Assembly: GCA_964019695.1 (NCBI GenBank) | Contig: OZ026530.1 | Span: 42,703,716-42,767,715 of the forward strand | Origin: Loripinus fragilis | Taxonomy: Eukaryota > Mollusca > Bivalvia > Lucinida > Lucinidae | DNA length: 64,000 nucleotides | Reading direction: 5' to 3' | In this document: piece after piece, positions 22,894 to 34,345 of the stretch | Layout: each line of letters starts with the position of its first letter | Position numbering within the stretch: the stretch's first letter is position 1 | Translations under genes and position numbers: made by a program | Notes under the pieces: generated by a model | What the model was told of the DNA's origin: nothing | Database searches by the model: none | What the model saw: the letters and a program-made list of their open reading frames with translations, nothing else

Positions 22894-23782
22894 TAATAAT
22901 AATGAAAAAAAATAATAATAATAAAATGTGATTCAGAAAATTAAATTGGATTTCGCTCCCTCAGTGAACCTGGGGCCTATCATTGTTGATATAATAACAA
23001 AAAATAAAATAAAATAGATGTTCCAGTATGGACTGAACTAGCAATGCCAGCGTTTCACACACAAGTAATATTTTAGTTCACCACTATCTGATATTCCTTT
23101 TTGTACTTTTTTTGCCATTTTTAATGTCTTATAGGACCACACAGATTCTTATCAACACTTTTTGAGAACAGTTAATATTCTCTGGCATTTAAGCTAGTTT
23201 TACAAAATCATTTCCATGGTTTATCTTCCACAATTGTAAGACTTTTGTCAGACCAATGTGTATTCCTGCCGTTAACAGCTAGTTTTTTTACAACATTGGC
23301 AATTTACAAATGACCCCCTTCCCCCCCACTCCCCCCCAAAAAATATATATATATATATATATTTATTTTTTTAAATAATTTCTGTATTTTCTCATTGTGT
23401 TATCATGTCAGCAACCAGAAAAAACAAAACTGATTTTGTACATTTCATTTCTTTTAAGTTGCATCTCTTGACAATAATAGAAGAAGTCCTAAAAATAAAA
23501 TCAATCTAATAGACATATATTGAATTTAGAATGCCAAGGTTACTCAGACTTTTTCAGGTGTTTAACTCATTTCATATATCTCTGAAATAAAAATCTGATG
23601 AAGCTATTTAAGTGGCAGTGAAATGTAATTGTAATGTAATTAATTACATTTGGCAAAGTAATTGTATGTAATTCATTACTTTGCTCAAAAGCCATGTAAT
23701 TGTAATTGTAATTTAATTGAACAATTTCCAATGTAATTGTAAGTAATTAATTACTTCTTCAAAGTAATTGACCCCAAGTCTG
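22122..23782. mobile_element. hAT-like element, 1661 bp, 8-bp TSD
   Basis: The target duplication CACTGTCT is at 22114-22121 and 23783-23790. The termini are CAGAGTTGGGGTAATTA and, inverted, CAGACTTGGGGTCAATTA. Both subterminal regions (22130-22310, 23615-23770) are arrays of TAATTG/CAATTACA motifs, which may serve as transposase binding sites (inference). The 8-bp duplication fits hAT. The interior has no transposase ORF and includes an AAT microsatellite and a TA run. Confidence 0.88.
22840..22925. repeat. (AAT)n microsatellite
   Basis: About 17 uninterrupted AAT units, then interrupted ones to about 22925, inside the hAT-like element. A (TA)n run is at about 23344-23362. Confidence 0.95.
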
Positions 23783-23869
23783 CACTGTCTGCAGACAAAA
23801 AATGACAAAAACGATGCCCCCTCCCCACCAATTACCTGACGGAAATCCCTGTAATTGCACATGAACGGC

Positions 23870-24285
23870 ACACGCGGATCAAGTCTGGGGGTCAAGGCCC
23901 ACTGACAATTGCTGTATTTGTGTTAACGACCCACCGACTGTTAAGGTCATATGAAGATGGAACCAGGGCTTTAAGTCTCATCCGATAGACTGGTGACGCA
24001 AAGGCAAGTTCTTGCGGGGGGTTTTTTTTCGTTTTTTTTTTTCGTTTTTTGTTTTAATTATTTAACATGTGTGTGTGTGGGGGGGGGGGGGGGTCGGGGT
24101 CCAGTGTCTTCTTTCAAAGTAAACTACAAATTTCCGAATTTCCAGGGGGGGGGGGGGGCGTCCAACATATGCTATCAAGGGAGGGGGGCTTCAAACTTTT
24201 TTTCCAAGGGGATGGCGTCCAATTGCTAAGCGATAGAACTTATGATTTGTACTGGGCCCCTTTCCCCGCTCTAGATCCGCGCAAT
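23870..24285. mobile_element. G-rich TIR-like repeat with GCGGATC ends
   Basis: The left end is CACGCGGATCAAGTCTGGGG and the right end, inverted, GCGCGGATCTAGAGCGGGG. The interior has T runs and G runs (24078-24093, 24145-24157) and two TTTTCCAAGGGG-like phrases, as in the 18145 element. ORFs here are G-run artefacts. Confidence 0.6.
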
Positions 24286-24559
24286 GATCACGAATTTTAA
24301 TGACTACGTCGATTCTCTTATTAGTTGTTTATTTTCGTCTTTCATCATGTATCCACCTAGATGCATGTTTTACTCTCATTTAAAAGTGTGATTTGGCGGG
24401 GTTTTCATTTTATAGGTCTGTTAGCATGATAGGTTTCTGTGCTTGGATAAAGGGATACTGTAGATTCTCTACTTGCAATCTTGAGTGATTTTAGAATACG
24501 TTTTCAGAAGTGTGTATCTGTATAGACCATGCCCAAAACTGCAGCCCGAGACATTCACA

Positions 24560-24780
24560 GAAGGTACTAATATGTCGTCAGTGTACTTGTCTTCTGGACT
24601 TGTGAACAATAAAGGAGCAGACCAGTCTGCTCATCCGTGCAGTCTGATCAGTGCATTTGTTTTTCATCATTTGAAAGTATCATATCTAGACTCTGTAGCT
24701 AAGGAGACTGGTTTGAGTCTTGCTTTGTCGAAAACACTGAAGACATGTTTATTTTGCGTCAAGGCCCAAATTTATTATTC
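24560..24780 (+). repeat. Dispersed repeat (AGCAGACCAGTCTGC type)
   Basis: Contains GGAGCAGACCAGTCTGCTCA, GTCTGATCAGTGCATTTGTT, TCTGTAGCTAAGGAGACTGG and CTTTGTCGAAAACACTGAAG. The last two pair with CAGTCTACTCAGCTACAGAG and TTGGGGTTTCCGACGAAG at 35800-35860, in the opposite orientation. The 131-codon ORF (24485-24880) runs through it and has no recognisable domain, so it is not called as a gene. Confidence 0.7.
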
Positions 24781-24880
24781 TCGGTCCTTGCTTCTATTCT
24801 TATTCACAGCAGCGTTTTCTTTTGGGTGTTTTATGAAGCTCGAAACTTGTTTCAGGTTGAGAATAGTAAGGGCAGCTTAA

Positions 24881-25679
24881 TCAATCCAAGAGCAGATTAA
24901 ATGTTGACCGAATGCAACTTCCTTAGTTTGGTCTAAAATTGTAAATACTCAACATTGCAGATAAATTGTAGAACGGTTGCAATCATCTATGTTAAGTATT
25001 TTGTCTCCCGATTTCCGTGTATTCTTAATAAAACAATTAAAATTAAGCAACCAGTAACATGAGAATATTCTATTCTGGTATGCAAATATATGCAAATTAA
25101 AGTTTAGACGTAATTCACATTTACATCTGGAAAAGTTAGCATTAGTCTTTTATCTAAAGTGCGTACACTTATTTTGCTATATTACGTACACTGATGTGTC
25201 AACAGACTGCTATAGACCGTACAGCAGGAGGGTTTTTTTCTCTTAAATATTGATTGAACCAAATAGAATCGGGAAGTAAAACTTCGTTGGCAAGTACTTA
25301 TGACAATGTAGGAGCCATATGGAAGCGAATATTGATCTTTCTTAGCGATACATTCGATAACATAAACAAATTTTAGGGAGACGAGGCAAAAGTCGCGTAA
25401 AATACAAGTGATTGGGCAGGTCATTTTGTCAATTGAAGTGCTGACCGATTAATCCTGGCTATTGCTCATAGCTACCAATAAACATCAATGTCTTAACGAT
25501 GTCATCACTATATCCTTTAAGCCGAATCTTATAAAATATGAAAAATAATAGAAGAAACACCGACCTTGTACATCAACATGTGAGGATTTCCTCGCTTCAG
25601 CAATCGCTATATCCGGTGTACGATGCTATACGGTGTTAATGAAAACGTTTTAAAAAATAAGAAAAGATGCGGAAAAAAT
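24881..25679. other. No feature recognised
   Basis: AT-rich, no supported gene or repeat. Confidence 0.55.
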
Positions 25680-26800
25680 AAAATGGGTATATCTACAAAA
25701 TTACCTATATCTCATCTTCTAAGTGCTCTAAACTAACAAACTTATTATAAAAAAAATGCTACGACATAGCACATTTGATGTCACGATAAGGCATTCAAAT
25801 CATTGTATGTTTATATTCTTGAATATTAATTTATATGTTGGAAATGAGAGAAAATGGTAATAAAATTAAAATGGTATACCTACAAAATTACTCATATCGT
25901 AGCTGCTATTATCTCTAGACTACCATACTTGGTACTGACTTAAAGCTAAGAAATGTTACCTTACTCAATAGTCATTATGTGAAATTATACAATTTTTGAA
26001 TTTATATATATCAATGTAAACATTAGAAATGAGGAGAAAAACGTAGAAACATTAGTGGGGGTCTACTTCTAAAATTACTCATATCTCCTCTTAAAATGGT
26101 TCTAGACAATTAATATTAGTACCAAATGAAGGCTGAGACATAGTTTTTTATTCCAATGGTCAGATATACAAATCATTTAACTAACAAATTCATGAATAAT
26201 GATGAAAACTATAGAAAAATAAAGGAAAAATAAAAAAATCAATAAAGGTTGTATCTTCAAAAATTAACATTAATAAACAAATAAAATAACTTGTGTATCA
26301 AACAACAGTGTAATAGAACTTTTCCTGGATTTTAATTTGGGAACAAGTTTAGAAAGTGAGCATGAGCTCTAGTATAAATAGCAGCTGAGATATGAGAAAT
26401 TATGTATGCACATTCTATTAATTGTTCTAAAATATTTCCTCATTTGTAATATTTTAATTAATATTCATGAATATTTTTTTAGATAATTTACATATTGGAC
26501 CATTAAGGACACGTACAAAGTATTGGTATTAAATCGGTACCAAGGCTTTAGTATAGGATAGTATTCAGCTGAGATGTAGATAATTTTGCATGTACATCCC
26601 CTATTTTTATGATTTTTCTCTTACTTCTAATGATTTCATAGATAATCATGAAAATACAAATTTGATAATTTACATATCTGAACATCGGATAAAAGTCCTA
26701 TGTCTTAAGATTCAGTTGGTACCAAGTTTAAAAATTTAGGATGGGCAGCTGCTGAGATATGAGTACTTTTGTAGGAACATCCCCATTCTTTAGAAGCACA
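25680..26800. repeat. ~186-bp tandem array that reverses orientation
   Basis: Units marked by ATATCTACAAAATTACCTAT-like phrases start near 25684, 25870, 26056 and 26246 (plus). The reverse-complement phrase (GAGATATGAGAAATTATGTA, GAGATGTAGATAATTTTGCA, GAGATATGAGTACTTTTGTA) is at 26388, 26575 and 26755. Four direct units thus face three inverted ones, with a switch near 26310. Confidence 0.8.
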
Positions 26801-27359
26801 TTATGCGTTGCCATGGAAACCATGCAAATTCGCATATCTGAAATAGGTTTATTCTTTAGGGAAAATTCTTACCCATTTAGGTGGTCTCACAAAAAGATTG
26901 ACACACATAAGAAGTTTTCCTGATGGTGCAAGTTTGGTCTAATTAGACCCTAGGTTACTAAGGAATGTGCATGCTGTTACTTTTTATCCATACAAAATGT
27001 ACCATATATTTGGACATGGACATTATGATATTTGTTTTTAAAACAAAACAACTTGCTGATTATCAAAGTTTCTTTCTCATTTATTACTTGAAAAGCTGTT
27101 TAGCATTCCAAAATCGTGTTATGAATAAAACTTACATTTAAATAGCAGGATACTGAATAAGGCAAATTTATATATGATTTTATAGACCAAACGAATATTT
27201 ATCACCATGAATACGGTAATAGCCTGGAATAATTATGTAAATTTCCGCCCAAACCATGTACTCTAAGAGCAAAACCATTTTAGGACATAATACTAAAGAT
27301 TTAGGATAAAAAACATTATCAAAAAATAAAATATTTCAGTAATATGTCAAATTCCATGA

Positions 27360-27455
27360 TTTTTGGCAGCCATTTTGAAAACATGCAAATAAGGTCATTA
27401 AGACGTCATTTTGCAGCTTGCCAACATTGGTTTTTGGATTCAGCATACCAAATTG
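27360..27455 (-). repeat. Copy of the 12665-12765 segment
   Basis: CAGCTTGCCAACATTGGTTT and TTGGATTCAGCATAC are the complement of 12675-12715; GACGTCATT and the CATGCAAATAAGG stretch match less well. Confidence 0.8.
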
Positions 27456-28134
27456 CCCCTAATCAAAGTGTCAAACCCTTTTCTTCACGAAATGCCTGTA
27501 CTTGTTAACTTTTCTGATTTTTAATTCTGACTAAAATGATTGGATAACGTTTCAGAGTCATTGAAACTACCTTTATCAAAGATCCATAACTATTTAATTT
27601 TCATATGCATTTTATGATGTAATAGTATCTAAATTTTAACACCATTGAGTTTTTACACATATATGTTCTTTTCAGTGTACTAAGGTTGCAGGCAACATTT
27701 TTATTGTTTGGTGATTGTAAATAATAATTTTGTGATGTGTCATATTTAAATGTGCTAATGCTTTATACTGTGATATTTGTCCTATATGTATCTGGACGTC
27801 AAGTAACTTTTACTAGTCGGTAAATAGCTATACATAGCTAATGTTATGTTCTCTTTCATTTTATTCAGACGAAACATAAATTATTTATTATCTAAACTTC
27901 TGAATTTTGGAAACCAGATATACTACCTTGAACTATCAACTGTTATGATGTACATGTCTATATGCCTCAACATCAGTATTTAGCGTCTAAAATGTACATC
28001 ATAACCGTCTATACCTCTTTGTACTATATCTTAAAGCATAAAATATCTAACTTAACAACATATACGTGTGTGATGGCAAGCACAGACCTGAGCGCTTTCT
28101 CTTTATTCATAAGACAAAATTTCATAATAATAAT
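27456..28134. other. No feature recognised
   Basis: AT-rich; no supported gene. Confidence 0.55.
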
Positions 28135-28490
28135 TATCATATGACGTCGCGTCTGGGAGTGAAATAACGCCATGCAATAAAATATGTAAACAACTAGTGG
28201 TTTATCGATTTTCGGGAAACGTTATGACGTGCATAACAACGTTGCGTACATGATGACAAAATCATAACGTTTTTACGCCAGAAATGAGATTTCAAAGTAT
28301 TTGTCATATGATAAATAGAATCTAACAGTCGTGCTCTTGTATTATTGAATTTATAAAACTCGTTGCGAAAAAGAGATAAAATGCTCGGCAAGCCTCGCAT
28401 TTTATCTCTTTTCCCCAACTCGTTTAATAAATTCAATAAAACATGAGCACTCATGTAAGATCCTCTATATTTACAGCCAGCCAGTATCCT
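28135..28490 (+). repeat. Dispersed repeat with internal hairpin
   Basis: GGGAGTGAAATAACGCCATG, AACTAGTGGTTTATCGATTT, AACGTTATGACGTGCATAAC and ACGAGTT-flanked AGAGATAAAATG form the family. A reverse-complement copy is at 46430-46725. Inside, 28345-28440 folds (AAACTCGTTG...; AAAGAGATAAAATGC with GCATTTTATCTCTTT) around CTCGGCAAGCCTC. Confidence 0.8.
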
Positions 28491-29089
28491 TCCATTCAAA
28501 AGTAGTTCCTTGCTTGGGCTACCACAAATGAGTACTCAGTTCGAAAGACAACATAGACTGAACATCAAATCATCTCTCAATTTTACAGCGTATCTGAAAA
28601 AAAACTGATGACCAATCAAATATAATGTAAAGACAAATAATCTTGGGACTTTTAAAAAAAAACTTTTGCAATATATCATATAGAATCTACATAACGAACC
28701 ATTATTCGACCAATGATTAGGGTGGGCGGGCGGGTAAACGCCCATCAACCCAACATGATTTCTCATTTGGTCTGTCTAGCCTCGAATGACCATTTAACAT
28801 CTCAAGTGATCATTTATAGCCTTGTTGAACTATCATTGCACCTAAATCACGAGTTTCTTGCATACTTATCTAAAGAAATTCAATGAATTTCTCGTGAGGA
28901 GCGAGTGAGCTCTTTACCATATTTACTGTAATACAAGATATTACAGAAAACAAGTATAATCTCTATAAATCCCATCGTTCTTCAACAATTGAAGAATCCA
29001 AATAAATATCGCATCGATTAATAAATATATTTATCTCTGTTTATACTCTCCGACTTTAAATAAAAATTTTCTTATGTCTTATGTCTTTT
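28491..29089. other. No feature recognised
   Basis: No supported gene; short ORFs lack family signatures. Confidence 0.55.
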
Positions 29090-30060
29090 TCATGTTACTG
29101 CTGTATGTCTTCTTATTTCATGTTACAGCTCTATGTCTACTTATAGCATGCTGCTATTCCACGCCCTTTTATTTATGCTGCTATTCTTAAGTCTATGTAT
29201 TTCATGAAACTACTCTACTGTATCCAAGTCATGTTACTTGTCTTACTCTACATATCCAGCTACTCTATGTCTACATTTTCATGCTGCTACTTTACTTCTA
29301 CTTTATTCATGCCAATTCCTTGTGGCTATATAACATCTTATTTAATACTGCTGCGCCGTGATGTCTACTTATATCATGCCATATTCTATGCTACGCCTAT
29401 AGTTTTCAAGATGCTGTTCTCCATGTATACTTATTTTACGCCTATTTTTTCATGAAGCTGCTCTCCATCTACTTGTTTCAGGCTTTTACTATACGTCTTC
29501 ATAGTTCGTGTTGCTGCCCTATGCTTACTTATTTTGTGCGTCTACTCTACGTCTACTTGTTTCATGATGCTACTCTACTTCTTGCTGCTATTCTATGTCA
29601 TTTAATTATATAATGCTGCTTTATTTCACCTGTTCCATTTTATTGTTCTACAATAATACAGCTAATACGCTGTATTTTGCTGCTGATCTATGTTTCACAT
29701 TGCATACTGCTACTTTACGTCTACTGTATCATTTCTGATGCTCTGTGTATCCTTCTTTCATGTTATGTTGCACCTCTAAGTCTACCTACTTCATGCTGCT
29801 TCTCTATGTCTCCGTAATTCATATTGCTTATCTTTCTCTACTTATTTCATGTTGATTATCTACATCAACGTTTCATGCTGCTTCTCTACGTCTACGCATT
29901 TCGTGCTACTCAGTACTGCTCTATTCATTTTACGCTGCTACATACATCCACTTATATATGCTGCTATTCTATACCTACTTATTTTATTCTGCTACTCTAG
30001 TCTACTTAGTCAATGTATATTTCCTACAAACTATTTATCTATTACATACTGATCTGTTTA
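29090..30060. repeat. ~28-bp minisatellite array
   Basis: A degenerate unit of the type TTTCATGCTGCTACTCTACG plus TCTACTTA is repeated about 30 times. ORFs of 67-86 codons in it are composition artefacts. Confidence 0.9.
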
Positions 30061-30534
30061 TGTGCTGGTTTGACTATTTCAGTTAATGTATTATCAAATT
30101 CAAGTGCGAAAAGCAAGGGCAATGTTATTAAAGCTAACTCTACCAGTGCCGCCTAGAACTGAGATTTGTTGTGATATGTGTTCAATTATTTGCTCTACAT
30201 AGTATAGCATTTAATTCTCGTATTGATTGATGTTTTATCTGTTTGTTTTTCAGAGATCTTTAAAACAGAATGGTAGAGGCCACAGTGTTATAATGTGCCA
30301 GAAAATACTAATAATTGAACCTAATTACTATAAGTGAATCGAAGCAGACTAGCACAAAGACCATCGACTACACCACCAGCAAAATAGATACTGCTGTAGA
30401 TAAATCTAAGCAGCAATGAGCATAAATAACATTTATGTATCCTACGTTATGAAAGTTGAGGGTACTTTTGTTACAATCTTACCATAGTCCATGAACTATA
30501 AGAGACTGACTTATGAAACTCTATGGTTGGAACC
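30061..30534. other. No feature recognised
   Basis: No supported gene. A CTGTTTGTTTTTCAG stretch at about 30238-30252 resembles a 3' splice site, but nothing recognisable follows it. Confidence 0.5.
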
Positions 30535-30870
30535 AAACAATGATTTGAAATACTGCTTAATGAAATTTCAGAGAAGCACAATATAGTTAGAACCCATTGC
30601 TATAAGAGTAGGGGACACTGACAGAACCAATGGTAATTTGAGATACTGCTTAAAGAAAACCCAGAGCAGCACAATAAATACATATGAGCCTTGGCTATGC
30701 GAGTAGAGGAAACTGGCAGAACACTCGGTGATTTGAGATACTGTTATGTGAAATTTCAACCCCAGAGCAACGCAAAATAGTTAGAACATAGGCTATGTAA
30801 GTAAGGGATATTGTCAGAACCGGCAGTGATTTGAGTTACTGCTAAGTACAATTTCCAAGGACCACAATAA
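30535..30870. repeat. Tandem repeat, ~96-bp period, 3.5 copies
   Basis: TGATTTGAAATACTGCTTAA (30541) recurs with changes at 30634, 30729 and 30827. Linked phrases are CAGAGCAGCACAATA and GGCTATG(C/T)GAGTAG. It lies just upstream of zinc-finger locus 2. Confidence 0.85.
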
Positions 30871-30965
30871 AAGAACTAACAATTATCTAACCAAACTCAG
30901 TAAATTATGTTCATTGAACTACTCTTCGTCTAGTACTCGGCAATATATTATTTTAAAACCCTTTA

Positions 30966-31421
30966 CAAGTGTGACACTTGCGGTTATATTTTCTCAGGTA
31001 TGTTGCAGAGGTATTAAAATGAACATAACGTGGACACACCTTATGTATTTGATATTGGTGGTAAAGCCCTCTCGCAAGTATGACTTGAAATGAATATTAA
31101 TCTGCTTGCGGGAGACACATCTTATAAATGTGACATTTGTGTAAACTATTCTCACACGCAATGTATTTGAATGACCATTCTAAAATACATAATAGTGACA
31201 CACTTTACGAATGTTCTCCTTTTGGTAAAGCTTTCTCAGAAGTCATCTATTTAAAGGACCATTTTTAAAAAAACATAAAGAAGACAAGCCGTATAAATGT
31301 GACACCTGTGCTAGAAAACTCGTGCTTATCAGCGACCTTAAAACACACCTTAGCAAACATAATGGAAATCCAATGAATGCCACAATTGTAGTATCTTTTC
31401 CTACAAGTCAGCGAATAAAAT
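30966..31421 (+). pseudogene. Decayed C2H2 zinc-finger array, 5' part
   Basis: Fragments of at least five fingers can be read in shifting frames: YKCDTCG at 30966, a GGKAL fragment near 31050, YKCDIC at 31114, a finger near 31210 with TTTGGTAAAGC, YKCDTC at 31291, and a last one (31370-31440) whose frame shifts just before the intact ORF. Stops and frameshifts interrupt every one. The original protein therefore had more fingers upstream than the surviving ORF. Confidence 0.75.
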
Positions 31422-32060
31422 ATGCATATCAAAACACATAGTGGTGATAGACTATATACTTGTGACACTTGTGGTAAAAGGTTTTCCAGGTTAGATGTGT
31501 TAAAAAGACATTTCAGAATACACACTGGGGACAAACCTTATGAATGTGACACTTGCAATAAAGCTTTCACTAACGACAGCAACTTAAAAAGACATTACAG
31601 AATACACACAGGAGATAAACCATATCAATGCGACACTTGCGGTAAAACTTTTACGCAAGTCAGCCACTTAAAAAGACATTCCAGTATACATTTACGAGAT
31701 AATTCCAGTAAATGCGACAATTGTGGTAAAGCTTTCTCCAACGTGAACAGCTTAAAATCACATCTGAGAATACATACAGTAGACAAACCTTATAAATGTG
31801 ACAATTGTGGTAAAGTAGTCTCGCAATTCGGCGATTTAAAAAGGCATATCAGAAGCCATAGTGGAGTTCAACCCTACAAATGTGATACTTGTGGTAAAAG
31901 TTTCTTTCAAGTTAGCACATTAAAGGCACACGTCAGAAAACATACAGGGGAGAAACCTTACAAATGCGACATTTGTGATAAATTATTCTCGTATGTATGT
32001 AACTTAAGAACACATCACAAAATTCATACTGGAGAAAATCTCTTCCAGTGTGAGACTTGA
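31422..32060 (+). CDS. C2H2 zinc-finger ORF, 7 fingers, probably part of a pseudogene
   Basis: The ORF has 212 codons with seven complete C2H2 fingers at 28-residue spacing, mostly with TGDKPY linkers. Finger 5 has VV where the conserved aromatic residue is expected (CGKVVSQ). The ORF ends in an eighth finger: after FQCET a TGA stands where the second zinc cysteine (TGT/TGC) belongs. In-frame finger sequence continues after it (DKTFTKKAGLQRHLRIHTGD). The first ATG lies inside the H-X3-H part of a frameshifted upstream finger, so it is unlikely to be the original start. Finger type differs from the loci at 5152 and 47125 (CDTCGK with RIHTGD linkers), so it is a separate lineage. It may still be expressed as a truncated nuclear protein, but decay on both sides favours a pseudogene. 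Confidence 0.6.
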   Translation: MHIKTHSGDRLYTCDTCGKRFSRLDVLKRHFRIHTGDKPYECDTCNKAFTNDSNLKRHYRIHTGDKPYQCDTCGKTFTQVSHLKRHSSIHLRDNSSKCDNCGKAFSNVNSLKSHLRIHTVDKPYKCDNCGKVVSQFGDLKRHIRSHSGVQPYKCDTCGKSFFQVSTLKAHVRKHTGEKPYKCDICDKLFSYVCNLRTHHKIHTGENLFQCET

Positions 32061-32140
32061 GATAAAACTTTCACCAAAAAGGCTGGTTTGCAAAGACATC
32101 TCAGAATACATACCGGAGACTCGTGATGCCAGCAGCTTAA
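32061..32140 (+). pseudogene. Decayed C2H2 zinc-finger array, 3' part
   Basis: Directly after the TGA the frame continues as the rest of finger 8, ending HTGD, then hits a second stop (TGA at 32125-32127). A further CCAGCAGCTTAAAAAGGCAT stretch (32131-32150) resembles the helix part of another finger. Confidence 0.65.
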
Positions 32141-32150
32141 AAAGGCATTT

Positions 32151-32849
32151 AAAACAAATCGCATACTGGCAATGAAACATTTTAAGAATGGCATGTGTGA
32201 TATTTTTTTTCTTTTAACAGTTTCATTTTTTCTCCTGTAGACTTATTCAGGAGATATACAATTTTTTGGAATGAAAATGATATTTATTTCATCAAGTGAA
32301 GTGAAAATGCATAGTTCATGAGTTGCAATATATTTTTTCTCGCTTCATGAGTTGAAATGAATTTTCTCTTTATTATATACAATTTTTAGCGTCATAGATT
32401 TTTGCTCCATATTACGTTATACACGATCGCGCATTACGTCATATCAATGACGACGTTGCATAAAGTGGCTTAGGTTGGCCAAATCTCAAACCACTGGAGC
32501 AGGAGTTGAGAAAGTGAAAAATTCAGCAAATCCCAACAATTCCATTAACAAAATTATCCTTGCGATCTTATTAATAAAATGAATAAACCACACTTTGTGT
32601 TTTTGTCCAATTATAAATCAGAAAGTTATAGGCATTTGTAAATCTGAAGTTGGCTCAAGGAAGTTAACAGAGAATGCCGAGAACATCCAATTTCACTCAT
32701 GAATATAACTTAAATTTTCACCCATGAAATGCAACTTTTTACAATTTCACATATGAATTTTATCTATTTCAAATACACACAATATAGTTATTCAATATAT
32801 TCCTGTATTTCATTACTTTGTATATTATAAATCATGTTATCTAACTTTT
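32151..32849. other. No gene; possible decayed inverted repeat
   Basis: AAGTGAAAATGCATAGTTCATGAGTTG-like sequence near 32297 and AATTTTCACCCATGAAATGC near 32713 look weakly complementary. Boundaries cannot be set. Confidence 0.4.
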
Positions 32850-33505
32850 ATTTGATATACTACATAATGTTTTCCAACTACTACAGGACATAATACATAA
32901 TGCTGCTTTCCTTCTACATGACATAATATATAATCATGTTGTCTGACTTCTACAGGAATTAATACTAAATGTTGTCTAACTTCTACAAGACATGATACAA
33001 AATCTTTTCTAATATCTACAGGCCATGATACACAGTGCAGTCTAACTTCAACAGGACATGATACATAGTGTTGTTAACTTCTACAGGGCATGATACATAG
33101 TGTTGTCCAACGTCTACTGGACATAATACATAAAGTTGTCTGACTTCAACAGGACAAAATATTTAATATTGTCTAACTTATACAGGACATAATACATAAT
33201 GTTTTCTTACTTCTACAGGGCATAATACGCAATGCTGTCTAACTTCTACAGGACATATTACATAGTGTTGTCCAACTTATACAGGACATAATACATAAAA
33301 TTGTCTGACTTTAACAGGACAAAATACTTAATATTGTCTAACTTCTACAGGACATAATACATAATGTTTTCTAACTTCTACAGGACATAATACACAATGC
33401 TGTCTAACTTCTACAGGACATGATACATAGTGTTGTCTAACTTCTACAGGACATAATACATAAAGTTATCTGACTTCAACAGGACAAATACTTAATAGAC
33501 AATAA
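32850..33505. repeat. 33-bp minisatellite array, about 20 copies
   Basis: The unit TCTAACTTCTACAGGACATA plus ATACATAATGTTG is repeated with substitutions from about 32850 to 33505. No coding potential is claimed. Confidence 0.92.
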
Positions 33506-33510
33506 CACTT

Positions 33511-33760
33511 TCAGCAGGGTCTGTAGCTGATGATTGAATGTGGCTTAATGGCCCTGGCTAATGGTAAATCTTTGGTCTCTATGGCCAATTCTATAATAGA
33601 ATCCGCAAATACCAGAAATACAAAATCTATAGTGATATTAGGACGCTCTTGCTCGTGATCTCTTGCTTGACTAAATGCCTGTCGTATGGTGTTCATCAGT
33701 CCTTTCCTCCGGCGTCTATTAACAATTTCCTTTAGACAACATCTCCTAAACGTCTTGGCA
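33511..33760 (-). other. Unassigned minus-strand reading frame
   Basis: On the minus strand the frame is open from about 33750 through the ATG at 33696 to the stop at 33511. It includes a basic run (VNRRRRKGLMNTIRQAF) followed by a hydrophobic stretch (IDFVFLVFADSIIELAIE). Composition looks more protein-like than most short ORFs here, but I do not recognise a family. It could be a remnant of a repeat-encoded protein or chance. Confidence 0.3.
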
Positions 33761-34189
33761 GAATTTCACCACACTTCACAAGAATAATCCTTGGCAAGTC
33801 TCCTTTCAAATTTGCTCAACTATTTATTTTCCATGCAGTTTTCTGTTTGCCATGGCAACCAAAAGAAAATTATTAAAAATATTCATGTCAAAAACTACTG
33901 GTCGCATTTGAAAACAATTTGGCATAAACGGTCCTTGGGTGACCCTCTTCTAAGACTGCTCAAATTTATTGTTCCATCAAAAACGCGTGTCTTGTTTTTT
34001 CCTATATATCTTGTTTAGGAGACAAATCTGGTTTTGACTTTGACTTTCCAGTTATCTTTCTTTATTAATGTTAAAAGTAAGTAATTTCAGTTTTCACCCT
34101 TGATTCTGGGTATAGATGATAAACTTTTATTTTTTTTTCTTAGATAATTTGTGTTCAATTTCCCATTATCGAAGCGTTTGATCAAATGA

Positions 34190-34345
34190 TGCCCCTGAGG
34201 TCATATGTTTTTCGTAGGCTCAATAGGGTTTTTGTCTGAAATCACAAGGCATAGAGCCTTGATATTATGTAAGTTTCTCCATCTAATGAAGCACTACTAA
34301 GTTTGTTCATATGATGCCCTTGGGGGACCAAAAATGGTCACACCT
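34190..34345 (+). repeat. Single copy of the 166-bp unit of the 59-63 kb array
   Basis: TTTTTGTCTGAAATCACAAG, GCATAGAGCCTTGATAT and AAGTTTGTTCATATGATGCC parallel units such as 59538-59640. A more decayed unit may precede it at 33780-34020. Confidence 0.7.

Noticed and set aside
24485..24880. 131-codon plus-strand ORF
   Set aside because: Runs through a dispersed repeat also present near 35785-36020, with no recognisable domain.
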